DNA from: an uncultured bacterium
Lineage (GTDB): Bacteria; Cloacimonadota; Cloacimonadia; Cloacimonadales; Cloacimonadaceae
Reading direction: 5' to 3'
DNA: 6,387 bases
Assembly: GCA_937924555.1 (NCBI GenBank)
Contig: CALDSN010000046.1
Location: forward strand, 1-6,387
Under the pieces are notes generated by a model. It was not told where the DNA came from. It ran no database searches and was given only the letters and a program-made list of their open reading frames with translations. The position numbers and the translations under genes were made by a program. Shown here piece by piece: positions 1 to 5,295 of this stretch (position 1 is its first letter; every line of letters begins with the position of its first letter).

Positions 1-49
1 GCGACCACCGAGATCTACACTCTTTCCCTACACGACGCTCTTCCGATCT
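1..49 (+). other. Illumina TruSeq/P5 adapter left at contig end (artefact)
   Basis: These bases match the last 49 nt of the 58-nt Illumina TruSeq universal (P5) adapter as I remember it. They begin at GCGACCACC and end at the characteristic GCTCTTCCGATCT. The match is uninterrupted, and real coding sequence for KtrB starts at the very next base. The segment is not part of the organism's genome. In the frame of the following gene it is open and translates as RPPRSTLFPYTTLFRS, a peptide typical of adapter-contaminated database proteins, so a gene caller will extend the KtrB fragment through it. Confidence 0.98.
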
Positions 50-247
50 TTCGAGGCAATCTCCGCTTTCGGCACGGTGGGGCTGTCGATGGGGATAACC
101 GCAGATCTCAGTTATCATGGCAAGGCATTGATAACGCTTTTGATGTATATCGGTCGGATAGGACCACTCACTTTGATATACGCTCTATCCATGAGCAAGA
201 AACAACCAAATATAAACTTTGCAGAAGAAAAGATTGCGATAGGCTAA
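50..247 (+). CDS. ktrB: K+ transporter pore subunit KtrB/TrkH family, C-terminal fragment (5' end missing)
   Basis: This is the last 65 codons and stop of a Trk/Ktr/HKT-type K+ transporter, the membrane pore that works with the KtrA subunit encoded next. The fragment opens in the fourth pore loop: FEAISAFGTVGLSMG contains the filter segment with its conserved glycine. The final membrane helix follows, with GKALITLLMYIGRIGPLTL, where GRIGPLTL is typical of KtrB. A polar cytoplasmic tail ends in EEKIAIG. Family members are usually about 440-480 residues, so most of the gene is missing. The loss is due to the contig boundary, because adapter sequence abuts codon one, and it should not be read as a pseudogene. 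KtrB rather than TrkH is preferred because of the single-RCK KtrA-sized partner downstream. Confidence 0.93.
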   Translation, partial: FEAISAFGTVGLSMGITADLSYHGKALITLLMYIGRIGPLTLIYALSMSKKQPNINFAEEKIAIG

Positions 248-251
248 GGAG
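245..251 (+). promoter_or_regulatory. Ribosome binding site of ktrA, overlapping the ktrB stop
   Basis: TAAGGAG spans the stop codon of the ktrB fragment (TAA, 245-247) and lies 5 nt before the ATG at 257. Sharing bases with the stop suggests that ktrB and ktrA are translationally coupled, as suits two subunits of one transporter. Confidence 0.75.
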
Positions 252-256
252 TAAGT

Positions 257-961
257 ATGGCTCGCTACGCAGTGATAGGTCTGGGACGCTTTGGCATGAC
301 GGTAGCCAAGATACTGGCGGAAAACGGCATGGAAGTGATAGCTATAGACATAAAACAAGATATGGTGGATGAGATAAGTGCTTTGGTTACCTCTGCCATA
401 TGTATGGATAGCACGGATGAATCTGCCCTCCGGTCGCAAAACCTGAATGAGGCAGATGCGGTGATTGTGGGAATTGGTAATAACATCCAAGAGAGCATCC
501 TCACCTGTGCGATATTAAAAAAGATTGGCGTGGGGGTTGTGTATGCCAAGGTGGAATCCCAGCTTCATGGCAGGATACTGTCCTTAATCGGGGTGCAGCA
601 TACCTTGTTACCCGAGGAGATGATAGGAAACCAGCTTGCCAAGACCTTGATCTCCAGGAATATACTGGAATATGTGAACCTCTCCAGCGGACACATCGTG
701 GTGGAGATGATAGCCCCGCGTGAGTTTGTGGGACGTCCCTTGCAGGATTTGGCTTTGCCCACACAGAGGGGGGTGAATGTGATTGCTATTAAGACAAACT
801 TCCTGACCGTAACAGATGACGGCAGGAATGTGATAGAGAAGAAGCTGAACGATATGCCCGGTGCCAATGACTTGGTGAACGAAGGTGATGTGCTTATCCT
901 GCTGGGTCCCAAAGGCAATATCGATAAGCTGACATACGAGACCTCAGGAAACAAGGACTAA
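257..961 (+). CDS. ktrA: K+ uptake regulatory subunit KtrA (RCK_N + RCK_C)
   Basis: A 234-residue cytosolic gating subunit. In the family, KtrA forms an octameric ring under a KtrB dimer and opens or closes it according to bound nucleotide (ATP or ADP). The N-terminal Rossmann-type RCK domain (about 1-135) starts with YAVIGLGRFG, the glycine-rich nucleotide loop at residues 7-13. Acidic D31 at the end of the second strand (VIAID) is the usual ribose contact. An RCK_C domain follows (about 140-220), ending in EGDVLILLG. The loop before that final strand, about residues 180-208, seems longer than in typical KtrA. In Firmicutes RCK_C can bind c-di-AMP; the usual IKR at the start of this region reads IKT here, so I make no such claim. 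The length is normal, and a single RCK pair separates it from the double-length TrkA of proteobacteria. It lies 9 nt after ktrB and 3 nt before the next gene. Confidence 0.95.
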   Translation: MARYAVIGLGRFGMTVAKILAENGMEVIAIDIKQDMVDEISALVTSAICMDSTDESALRSQNLNEADAVIVGIGNNIQESILTCAILKKIGVGVVYAKVESQLHGRILSLIGVQHTLLPEEMIGNQLAKTLISRNILEYVNLSSGHIVVEMIAPREFVGRPLQDLALPTQRGVNVIAIKTNFLTVTDDGRNVIEKKLNDMPGANDLVNEGDVLILLGPKGNIDKLTYETSGNKD

Positions 962-964
962 GCT

Positions 965-1708
965 ATGAAACGCTCTCTTAAAGCTAAGTATCATATCATG
1001 ATAGCGGTGCTGTTGGGGCTTATCGCCCTGCAAACCACCTTTCTGCTGTTTGTGGTTAGCCAGGCAAAAGATCTGATGGGTCTTGCGGGTGATATACACT
1101 CCATTGTTATTGTGTTCGTGTTTGTGATCTTTGTTTATATCGTGGTGCTGTATAACTATATTCCCTTCCATCTCCGCAGAGCAATTAAAGAAGTGGAAGC
1201 ATTGGTGGTGAGTATATCCAATGGGAACTATCAGATAGATATTGATAGCTCCACCTATGACCAGGATAAGGACTTTCAGGATTTGATCTTTGCCTTGGAC
1301 AAGATGCTGGGGATAATCATGCGCTTCGATAATGCTAAGGCAGATAAGATATTCGAGCACCATCAAAGGCTTCAGTTGCTGATAAACCTGTTGCCCCAAG
1401 CAATACTTATCACCGGGGTGAACGGGGATGTGGTGTATTGCAACGAGCAGCTACGCAAACGCTTTCCTATGATTTCTGAGATGGTGAACCTGAACGAACT
1501 GATACTGAAGAATGACTATCAAGCAAGGATTGTGGCTGTGTTGATAGATGCCCTGCGCTATGGGAATAATATTTACGATGTGCTGGTGGACGACCTGGTG
1601 TATTTGGGAAAAGCCAAGATAAACGGCTCCATTGTGCGCAACCGTAAAGGCATCTCCACCGGGGCAGTATATGTGATGGATTTTGTGGATAATGAAAAAC
1701 AAGATTAG
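965..1708 (+). CDS. Membrane protein with HAMP-like and PAS-like domains, no output domain
   Basis: A 247-residue protein I cannot name. A basic N-terminus (MKRSLKAK) precedes hydrophobic helix 1 (about 12-33), a short outer loop (34-44) and helix 2 (about 45-64). After RR at 71-72 comes a HAMP-like linker with heptad hydrophobics (about 70-120). A PAS-like domain follows (about 133-240): RLQLLINLLPQAILITGVNG is the usual PAS opening, then VVYCNEQLRKRFP and a C-terminal strand GAVYVMDFVD. This is the architecture of a sensor kinase cut short before the kinase. The reading frame ends cleanly and the next gene overlaps its end, so truncation by mutation is not indicated. With so short an outer loop it probably senses the membrane or cytosol. 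ATG 965 has AAGGA (953-957) 7 nt upstream. Its position 3 nt after ktrA hints at a link to K+ transport, which is inference only. Confidence 0.85.
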   Translation: MKRSLKAKYHIMIAVLLGLIALQTTFLLFVVSQAKDLMGLAGDIHSIVIVFVFVIFVYIVVLYNYIPFHLRRAIKEVEALVVSISNGNYQIDIDSSTYDQDKDFQDLIFALDKMLGIIMRFDNAKADKIFEHHQRLQLLINLLPQAILITGVNGDVVYCNEQLRKRFPMISEMVNLNELILKNDYQARIVAVLIDALRYGNNIYDVLVDDLVYLGKAKINGSIVRNRKGISTGAVYVMDFVDNEKQD

Positions 1709-2732
1709 GGTTGTTTGCGAGAACGCAGAACCCAAGAGGTTGGATAAATACCTTTCCGGCTTGAATATCCAGGAGCTGTATTCACGCAGCTTTGTTGAGC
1801 GTTTGGTGGAAGAAGACCGGATAATGGTTAATTGCATTCCGGTGAAAAAGAGCTATCTTGTATCTGAGGGGGATGAGATTATCCTGAACTTGCCGGAACC
1901 AGAGCCTCTGGATGTTTACGCACAGGACTTGCCCTTGGACATCGTGTATGAAGACGAGGATTTGGCAATAATCAACAAAGCCCACGGGATGATTGTGCAT
2001 CCCGGTTTCGGCAATCCCGATGGCACCTTGGTGAATGCTATCATGCACCATTTCGGCACGAACTTATCCACGGGCAGAGATGTTAACCGTCCCGGTATTG
2101 TGCACCGCTTGGACCGTGGCACCTCCGGCTTGATTGTGATAGCCAAGAACGATGCCGCTCAATCCCTGCTTTCTGACATGTTTGCCAACAGAGAGATAAA
2201 GAAGACCTATCTGGCAATAACCTCCGGAGTTCCTGAGCCGGATAAGGGGACCATTGAGACTTACATAGCGCGAAGCAACAATAACCCACGCATGATGTGT
2301 GTGGCGGATGAAGGTCGTTATGCAGTAACCCATTATGAGACTCTCAAGACTTGGCACTTCTTTGCCCTAATCAAAGTGAATTTACAGACAGGGCGGATGC
2401 ATCAGATAAGAGTGCATTTTGCCCACATCCATTATCCCATCCTTGGCGATTTGCTGTATAACACTAGGCGGTATGTGCATTCGCTGTTGCCGGATAACAT
2501 GAAACGCAAAGCTACGGAGCTGCTTACCACACACTTGCACAGACAAGCCTTGCATGCATGGAAGCTGGAGTTTGTGCATCCCATATCAAAGAAGCATATC
2601 TCTGTACAGGCAGAACTGCCGGAGGATATCAGCTATACCCTCAAATGGCTGGATGATTATTTTGCTATTGACACAGAACTGAGAGATATTAAAACAATCC
2701 TGAAGGAGAAAGACGAGATTGAAAGCGAATGA
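1692..2732 (+). CDS. RluD-family 23S rRNA pseudouridine synthase
   Basis: A 346-residue enzyme that isomerises specific uridines in rRNA to pseudouridine. An S4 RNA-binding domain occupies about residues 14-68 (KRLDKYLSGLN... VEEDRIMVNCIPVKKSYLVSEGDEI). The catalytic domain holds HRLDRGTSGL at 138-147, with the catalytic aspartate at D141. It also holds LQTGRMHQIRVHFAHIHYPILGD at 231-253, where the family normally has GRTHQIR; the T-to-M change is unusual but not at the catalytic residue. Length fits RluD or RluC (about 320-350), and RluD (helix 69 of 23S rRNA) is the likelier specificity because of the S4 domain and motif style. I choose ATG 1692 over the in-frame TTG 1683. Neither has a strong Shine-Dalgarno site, and ATG gives the expected short lead before S4. 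The start overlaps the PAS gene by 17 nt, suggesting translational coupling. Confidence 0.92.
   Translation: MKNKIRVVCENAEPKRLDKYLSGLNIQELYSRSFVERLVEEDRIMVNCIPVKKSYLVSEGDEIILNLPEPEPLDVYAQDLPLDIVYEDEDLAIINKAHGMIVHPGFGNPDGTLVNAIMHHFGTNLSTGRDVNRPGIVHRLDRGTSGLIVIAKNDAAQSLLSDMFANREIKKTYLAITSGVPEPDKGTIETYIARSNNNPRMMCVADEGRYAVTHYETLKTWHFFALIKVNLQTGRMHQIRVHFAHIHYPILGDLLYNTRRYVHSLLPDNMKRKATELLTTHLHRQALHAWKLEFVHPISKKHISVQAELPEDISYTLKWLDDYFAIDTELRDIKTILKEKDEIESE
2703..2708 (+). promoter_or_regulatory. Ribosome binding site that fixes the TTG start of ribBA
   Basis: AAGGAG lies 10 nt before TTG 2719 and sits inside the last codons of the pseudouridine synthase gene. There is no in-frame ATG nearby upstream, and starting further downstream would remove the beginning of the RibB domain. 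The site shows that AAGGAG plus TTG is a working start in this genome, which bears on the internal TTG in the channel gene. Confidence 0.8.
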
Positions 2733-3945
2733 AGATATAAAACCCATATTCAGTAACATAGAAGATGCCATCTCCGCCATCAAAGCCGGGGAGATGATTA
2801 TTGTGGTGGATGATGAGAACCGCGAGAACGAAGGTGACCTGCTGATGGCAGCAGACTTGATAAGCCCCAAGCATGTGAACTTCATGATCAGTCACGGCAA
2901 GGGCTTGCTGTGTGTGCCTATGGAAGCAGATGTGGCTAACAGGTTGGATATTCCCCTCATGACCAGCAGGAATAACGAAAGGCACGGCACCAAGTTCACC
3001 ATCTCGGTGGATGTTATAGACGGCACCACCACCGGGATATCGGCATCGGAGCGGGCTAAGAGCATCAAAGCTCTTGCTGATCCCAACAGCAACTCAGCCA
3101 TGTTCATGCGTCCGGGTCATGTATTTCCCCTTCTTGCAGAGAAAGGTGGAGTTCTCAGGCGTGCCGGACATACTGAAGCAGCCGTTGACCTTGCCAAGTT
3201 GGCCGGCTTGAACCCGGTAGGAGCCATCTGCGAGGTTATTCGTGAGGATGGTGAAATGGCAAGGCTGGACGACCTTATTCCTTTTGCCAAGAAGCATAAT
3301 TTGAAGATTATCACCATTGAAGAGCTTATCCATTGGCGGCGCAAGAAAGAGCGCATGGTGCATCAGGTTAGCAAAGCGAGCTTGCCCACAAAGTACGGTC
3401 AGTTCGATATTATCACCTACGCCAGCGACATCTCCGACGAATATCACATTGCTCTGGTGATGGGAGAGATTAAGCGGGATGAACCCATGCTGGTGCGGGT
3501 GCACTCCGAGTGTTTAACCGGGGATGCTTTGCACAGCCTCCGCTGTGATTGTGGCGAGCAGCTTGCCCGTTCCTTCGAGCTGATAGCCGAGGCTGGTGAA
3601 GGCGTTATTCTCTATATGCGCCAAGAAGGCAGAGGCATAGGCTTGTTGAACAAGATTAAGGCATATCACCTGCAGGATAATGGGGCAGACACCGTGCAGG
3701 CAAACCTACAGCTTGGCTTCCCGGAAGACCTGCGTGATTACGGCATTGGTGCTCAGATACTTAAAGACTTGGGACTTAAGAAGATTAAGCTGCTCACCAA
3801 CAACCCCAAGAAGATTGTGGGGCTTACCGGCTATGGCTTGGAGATTGTGGAGCGAGTACCGATTGAGATTGAAGCGGGTGAGGACAATCGTTATTATCTG
3901 CAAACCAAGAAGACCAAAATGGGGCACATCCTGCATGAAGTTTAG
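2719..3945 (+). CDS. ribBA: Bifunctional RibBA: DHBP synthase / GTP cyclohydrolase II
   Basis: A 408-residue cytosolic enzyme feeding both branches of riboflavin synthesis. The N-terminal RibB half (about 10-205) turns ribulose 5-phosphate into 3,4-dihydroxy-2-butanone 4-phosphate. It shows the acidic metal and substrate loop DDENRENEGD (31-40), DGTTTGISASERAKSI (101-116), RPGHVFPL (131-138) and RRAGHTEAAVDL (147-158). The C-terminal RibA half (about 215-400) opens GTP to the diaminopyrimidine precursor. Zinc cysteines C265, C276 and C278 lie in SECLTGDALHSLRCDCGEQ, followed by RQEGRGIGLLNKIKAY (301-316) and DYGIGAQIL (340-348). Both active sites appear intact and the length is standard. The start is TTG, overlapping the previous gene by 14 nt. 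No FMN riboswitch can fit upstream, so expression must follow the operon. No other riboflavin gene is in the window. Confidence 0.97.
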   Translation: MKANEDIKPIFSNIEDAISAIKAGEMIIVVDDENRENEGDLLMAADLISPKHVNFMISHGKGLLCVPMEADVANRLDIPLMTSRNNERHGTKFTISVDVIDGTTTGISASERAKSIKALADPNSNSAMFMRPGHVFPLLAEKGGVLRRAGHTEAAVDLAKLAGLNPVGAICEVIREDGEMARLDDLIPFAKKHNLKIITIEELIHWRRKKERMVHQVSKASLPTKYGQFDIITYASDISDEYHIALVMGEIKRDEPMLVRVHSECLTGDALHSLRCDCGEQLARSFELIAEAGEGVILYMRQEGRGIGLLNKIKAYHLQDNGADTVQANLQLGFPEDLRDYGIGAQILKDLGLKKIKLLTNNPKKIVGLTGYGLEIVERVPIEIEAGEDNRYYLQTKKTKMGHILHEV

Positions 3946-4714
3946 GCTAATCCTGCTCGGTGTACTCCTATTCTGCATCTCGCTCTCCTGGGCGGTGATA
4001 CCAGAGCCCGTGGGGTTTGTGAATGACTTTGCAGAACTAATGAGCACGGACACCAGAAACAAGATAAACGACTGGGCTATAGAGCTTAGAGAGAAGACAG
4101 ATTGTGACTTCTTCATTGCTACCTTCCCGGATATCGGGGGTGCCAGCGAGGTTGATTACGGAGTGCAGGTTTACAAGCAATGGGGTATTGGCAGCAAGCG
4201 GGATGAAGGCGTGCTGATTATGCTTGCCTTGGCAGAGCGTAAGCTGCGCATCGAAGTGGGCTATGGTGCTGAGGGTTATATCACCGATGCTTATGCCTCG
4301 GAAGTGTATCAAGACATGAAAGGCTTTTTGGCAAAGGGTAGTGAAGATTGGGATCAAGCCTTCATCCAAGGCAGCCTGATGTTGCTCTCCGCTTTTGCCA
4401 AGGAAAAGGGCGTAACTCTCAGCGGAGTTTCAGAGTATTCCAAACGCGCATCCGACAGAAGCCGCAGAGGTGGCTTGGGCGGATTGTCCTTAATAATAAT
4501 CTTTGTTATCCTGATGATCGTCACCAAAGGCAGGATCTTGGAAGTCCTAATCTGGGCATCCATCCTGAGTGGTAATGGCGGTGGCTGGGGCGGCGGAGGT
4601 CGTTCCGGCGGTAGTTGGGGCGGTGGAAGCAGCGGTGGCTTTGGTGGTTTCGGCGGCTTTGGCGGCGGTGGCGGAGGTCGTTCCGGTGGCGGTGGAGCAG
4701 GAGGAGGTTTTTGA
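3935..4714 (+). CDS. Secreted membrane-anchored TPM-domain protein with glycine-rich tail
   Basis: A 259-residue protein of the TPM (formerly DUF477) family. Residues 1-20 form a signal peptide (MKFRLILLGVLLFCISLSWA) with likely cleavage before VIPEP; the cysteine at 14 does not sit in a lipobox. The TPM domain (about 21-155) has FVNDFAELMS, the strand CDFFIAT, and the signature WGIGSKRDEGVLIMLALAERKLRIEVGYGAEGYITD split across 83-118. Hydrophobic segment 184-197 anchors it, with a weaker one at about 201-211. Residues 213-259 are almost entirely glycine with W, F, S and R. This order of signal, TPM, membrane segment and Gly tail is usual for the family. Some plant and bacterial members have been reported as phosphatases or as photosystem II repair factors, but no function can be assigned here. 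The ATG overlaps the end of ribBA by 11 nt; an upstream extension in this frame would lie wholly within ribBA and lose the signal peptide. Confidence 0.9.
   Translation: MKFRLILLGVLLFCISLSWAVIPEPVGFVNDFAELMSTDTRNKINDWAIELREKTDCDFFIATFPDIGGASEVDYGVQVYKQWGIGSKRDEGVLIMLALAERKLRIEVGYGAEGYITDAYASEVYQDMKGFLAKGSEDWDQAFIQGSLMLLSAFAKEKGVTLSGVSEYSKRASDRSRRGGLGGLSLIIIFVILMIVTKGRILEVLIWASILSGNGGGWGGGGRSGGSWGGGSSGGFGGFGGFGGGGGGRSGGGGAGGGF
4592..4608 (+). repeat. Direct repeat, copy 1 of 17 bp in the Gly-tail coding region
   Basis: The 17-base word GGCGGAGGTCGTTCCGG occurs here and again, without mismatch, 78 bp downstream. Both copies are read in the same frame and encode a GGGRSG-like segment of the glycine tail. 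Confidence 0.9.
4670..4686 (+). repeat. Direct repeat, copy 2 of 17 bp in the Gly-tail coding region
   Basis: Second perfect copy of the 17-base word, 78 bp (26 codons) after the first. Recombination or slippage between the copies would remove 26 residues of the tail without changing frame. Confidence 0.9.
4702..4708 (+). promoter_or_regulatory. Perfect Shine-Dalgarno inside the last Gly codons of the TPM gene
   Basis: AGGAGGT is a full seven-base match to the usual anti-Shine-Dalgarno end of 16S rRNA. It is formed by consecutive glycine codons at the end of the TPM gene and lies 5 nt before ATG 4714. It decides the start of the next gene and rules out the longer reading from ATG 4615. Confidence 0.85.
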
Positions 4715-5289
4715 TGCTCATACTTAAATCTATTGGTTTTATCTTGTGGAACATAGCCTTGGGGCTATCATTGGTTTACATGTTCAAGTGGCTGTTGTTC
4801 AATTCAAAAGCTCGTTACATCTTTGGCAAACGCATTCCTCTCACTCCCGGCTTTTTAGTCGCCAAGCGGGAATGGCTGTTCAGCAAAGCGCGAGACATCC
4901 TGCATGACTATCTGGAACAGGCGGCAGACCCGGATCGCAACGGCTATCTCAGCAAGTGGCTGAAGCAGATACGTATGTTCCTGTGGGAGAAAACGGAGTT
5001 TGTGCAAGAATGGCGCTTTCTACCTGCCAAACTGAAACTGAACATCCGCACCAAGATTGTGGATGCTTTCGTGAACCTTGCCGGCAATATCCTGCGCAAG
5101 ACCGTTCCCAGAATGATAGAGCAGCTTCGCATTGAGCATAGGATAGACGATTTTGACTTCCAGTTCAGCATCGAGTTCTTCTACGGTTATTTCCGTAAGT
5201 ATGTGTACAAACCCCTGCTGATAGCCTTTTTTGCCGTGAACTTCCTTATCGGCATCATGAACATGATCTTCTTCCTTATCGTAGTGTAA
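4714..5289 (+). CDS. Short membrane protein with DUF445-like motif
   Basis: A 191-residue protein, probably anchored at both ends. Hydrophobic helix 1 spans about residues 6-28, and a final hydrophobic segment spans about 166-191, ending at the last residue. Between them is a charged, mostly helical region rich in K, R and E. Just after helix 1, ARYIFGKRIPLTPGFLVAKRE (split as 33-52) resembles the DUF445/YheB signature, in which a fold reading roughly FGxRxPxTPGxxxKxR follows the first helix. DUF445 proteins are normally near 370-400 residues, so this would be a compact relative, and membership is my inference from memory. Function is unknown. Its ATG shares one base with the TPM stop (TGATG) and has a perfect Shine-Dalgarno, implying tight coupling with the TPM protein. 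Confidence 0.85.
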   Translation: MLILKSIGFILWNIALGLSLVYMFKWLLFNSKARYIFGKRIPLTPGFLVAKREWLFSKARDILHDYLEQAADPDRNGYLSKWLKQIRMFLWEKTEFVQEWRFLPAKLKLNIRTKIVDAFVNLAGNILRKTVPRMIEQLRIEHRIDDFDFQFSIEFFYGYFRKYVYKPLLIAFFAVNFLIGIMNMIFFLIVV

Positions 5290-5295
5290 CCCTCC

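Noticed and set aside
944..1399. Reverse-strand open frame of 151 codons opposite the PAS gene
   Set aside because: It is Gln/His-rich with no recognisable domain, lies opposite a well-supported gene, and is typical of a shadow frame.
1683..1691. TTG 1683 as start of the pseudouridine synthase
   Set aside because: ATG 1692 is three codons downstream and in frame; TTG has no better ribosome site.
965..1708. PAS protein as a histidine kinase broken by frameshift
   Set aside because: Sequence after its stop is an intact pseudouridine synthase that begins before the stop; no kinase H-box or ATP-binding motifs remain nearby.
2719..2760. FMN riboswitch ahead of ribBA
   Set aside because: The gene begins inside the preceding coding region, so no untranslated leader exists to hold one.
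3680..3934. An 85-codon upstream extension of the TPM gene
   Set aside because: It lies wholly inside ribBA in another frame and would bury the clear signal peptide that starts at ATG 3935.
3094..4116. Two reverse-strand open frames of 136 codons opposite ribBA and the TPM gene
   Set aside because: Both lie opposite conserved coding sequence and show no family motifs.
4348..4575. Forward open frame of 75 codons within the TPM gene
   Set aside because: It is out of frame within the conserved gene, with no ribosome site and a composition unlike a protein.
4615..4713. Upstream ATG 4615 for the DUF445-like gene
   Set aside because: The added peptide is Trp/Arg-rich, which is simply the Gly tail read out of frame, and ATG 4714 has a perfect Shine-Dalgarno.
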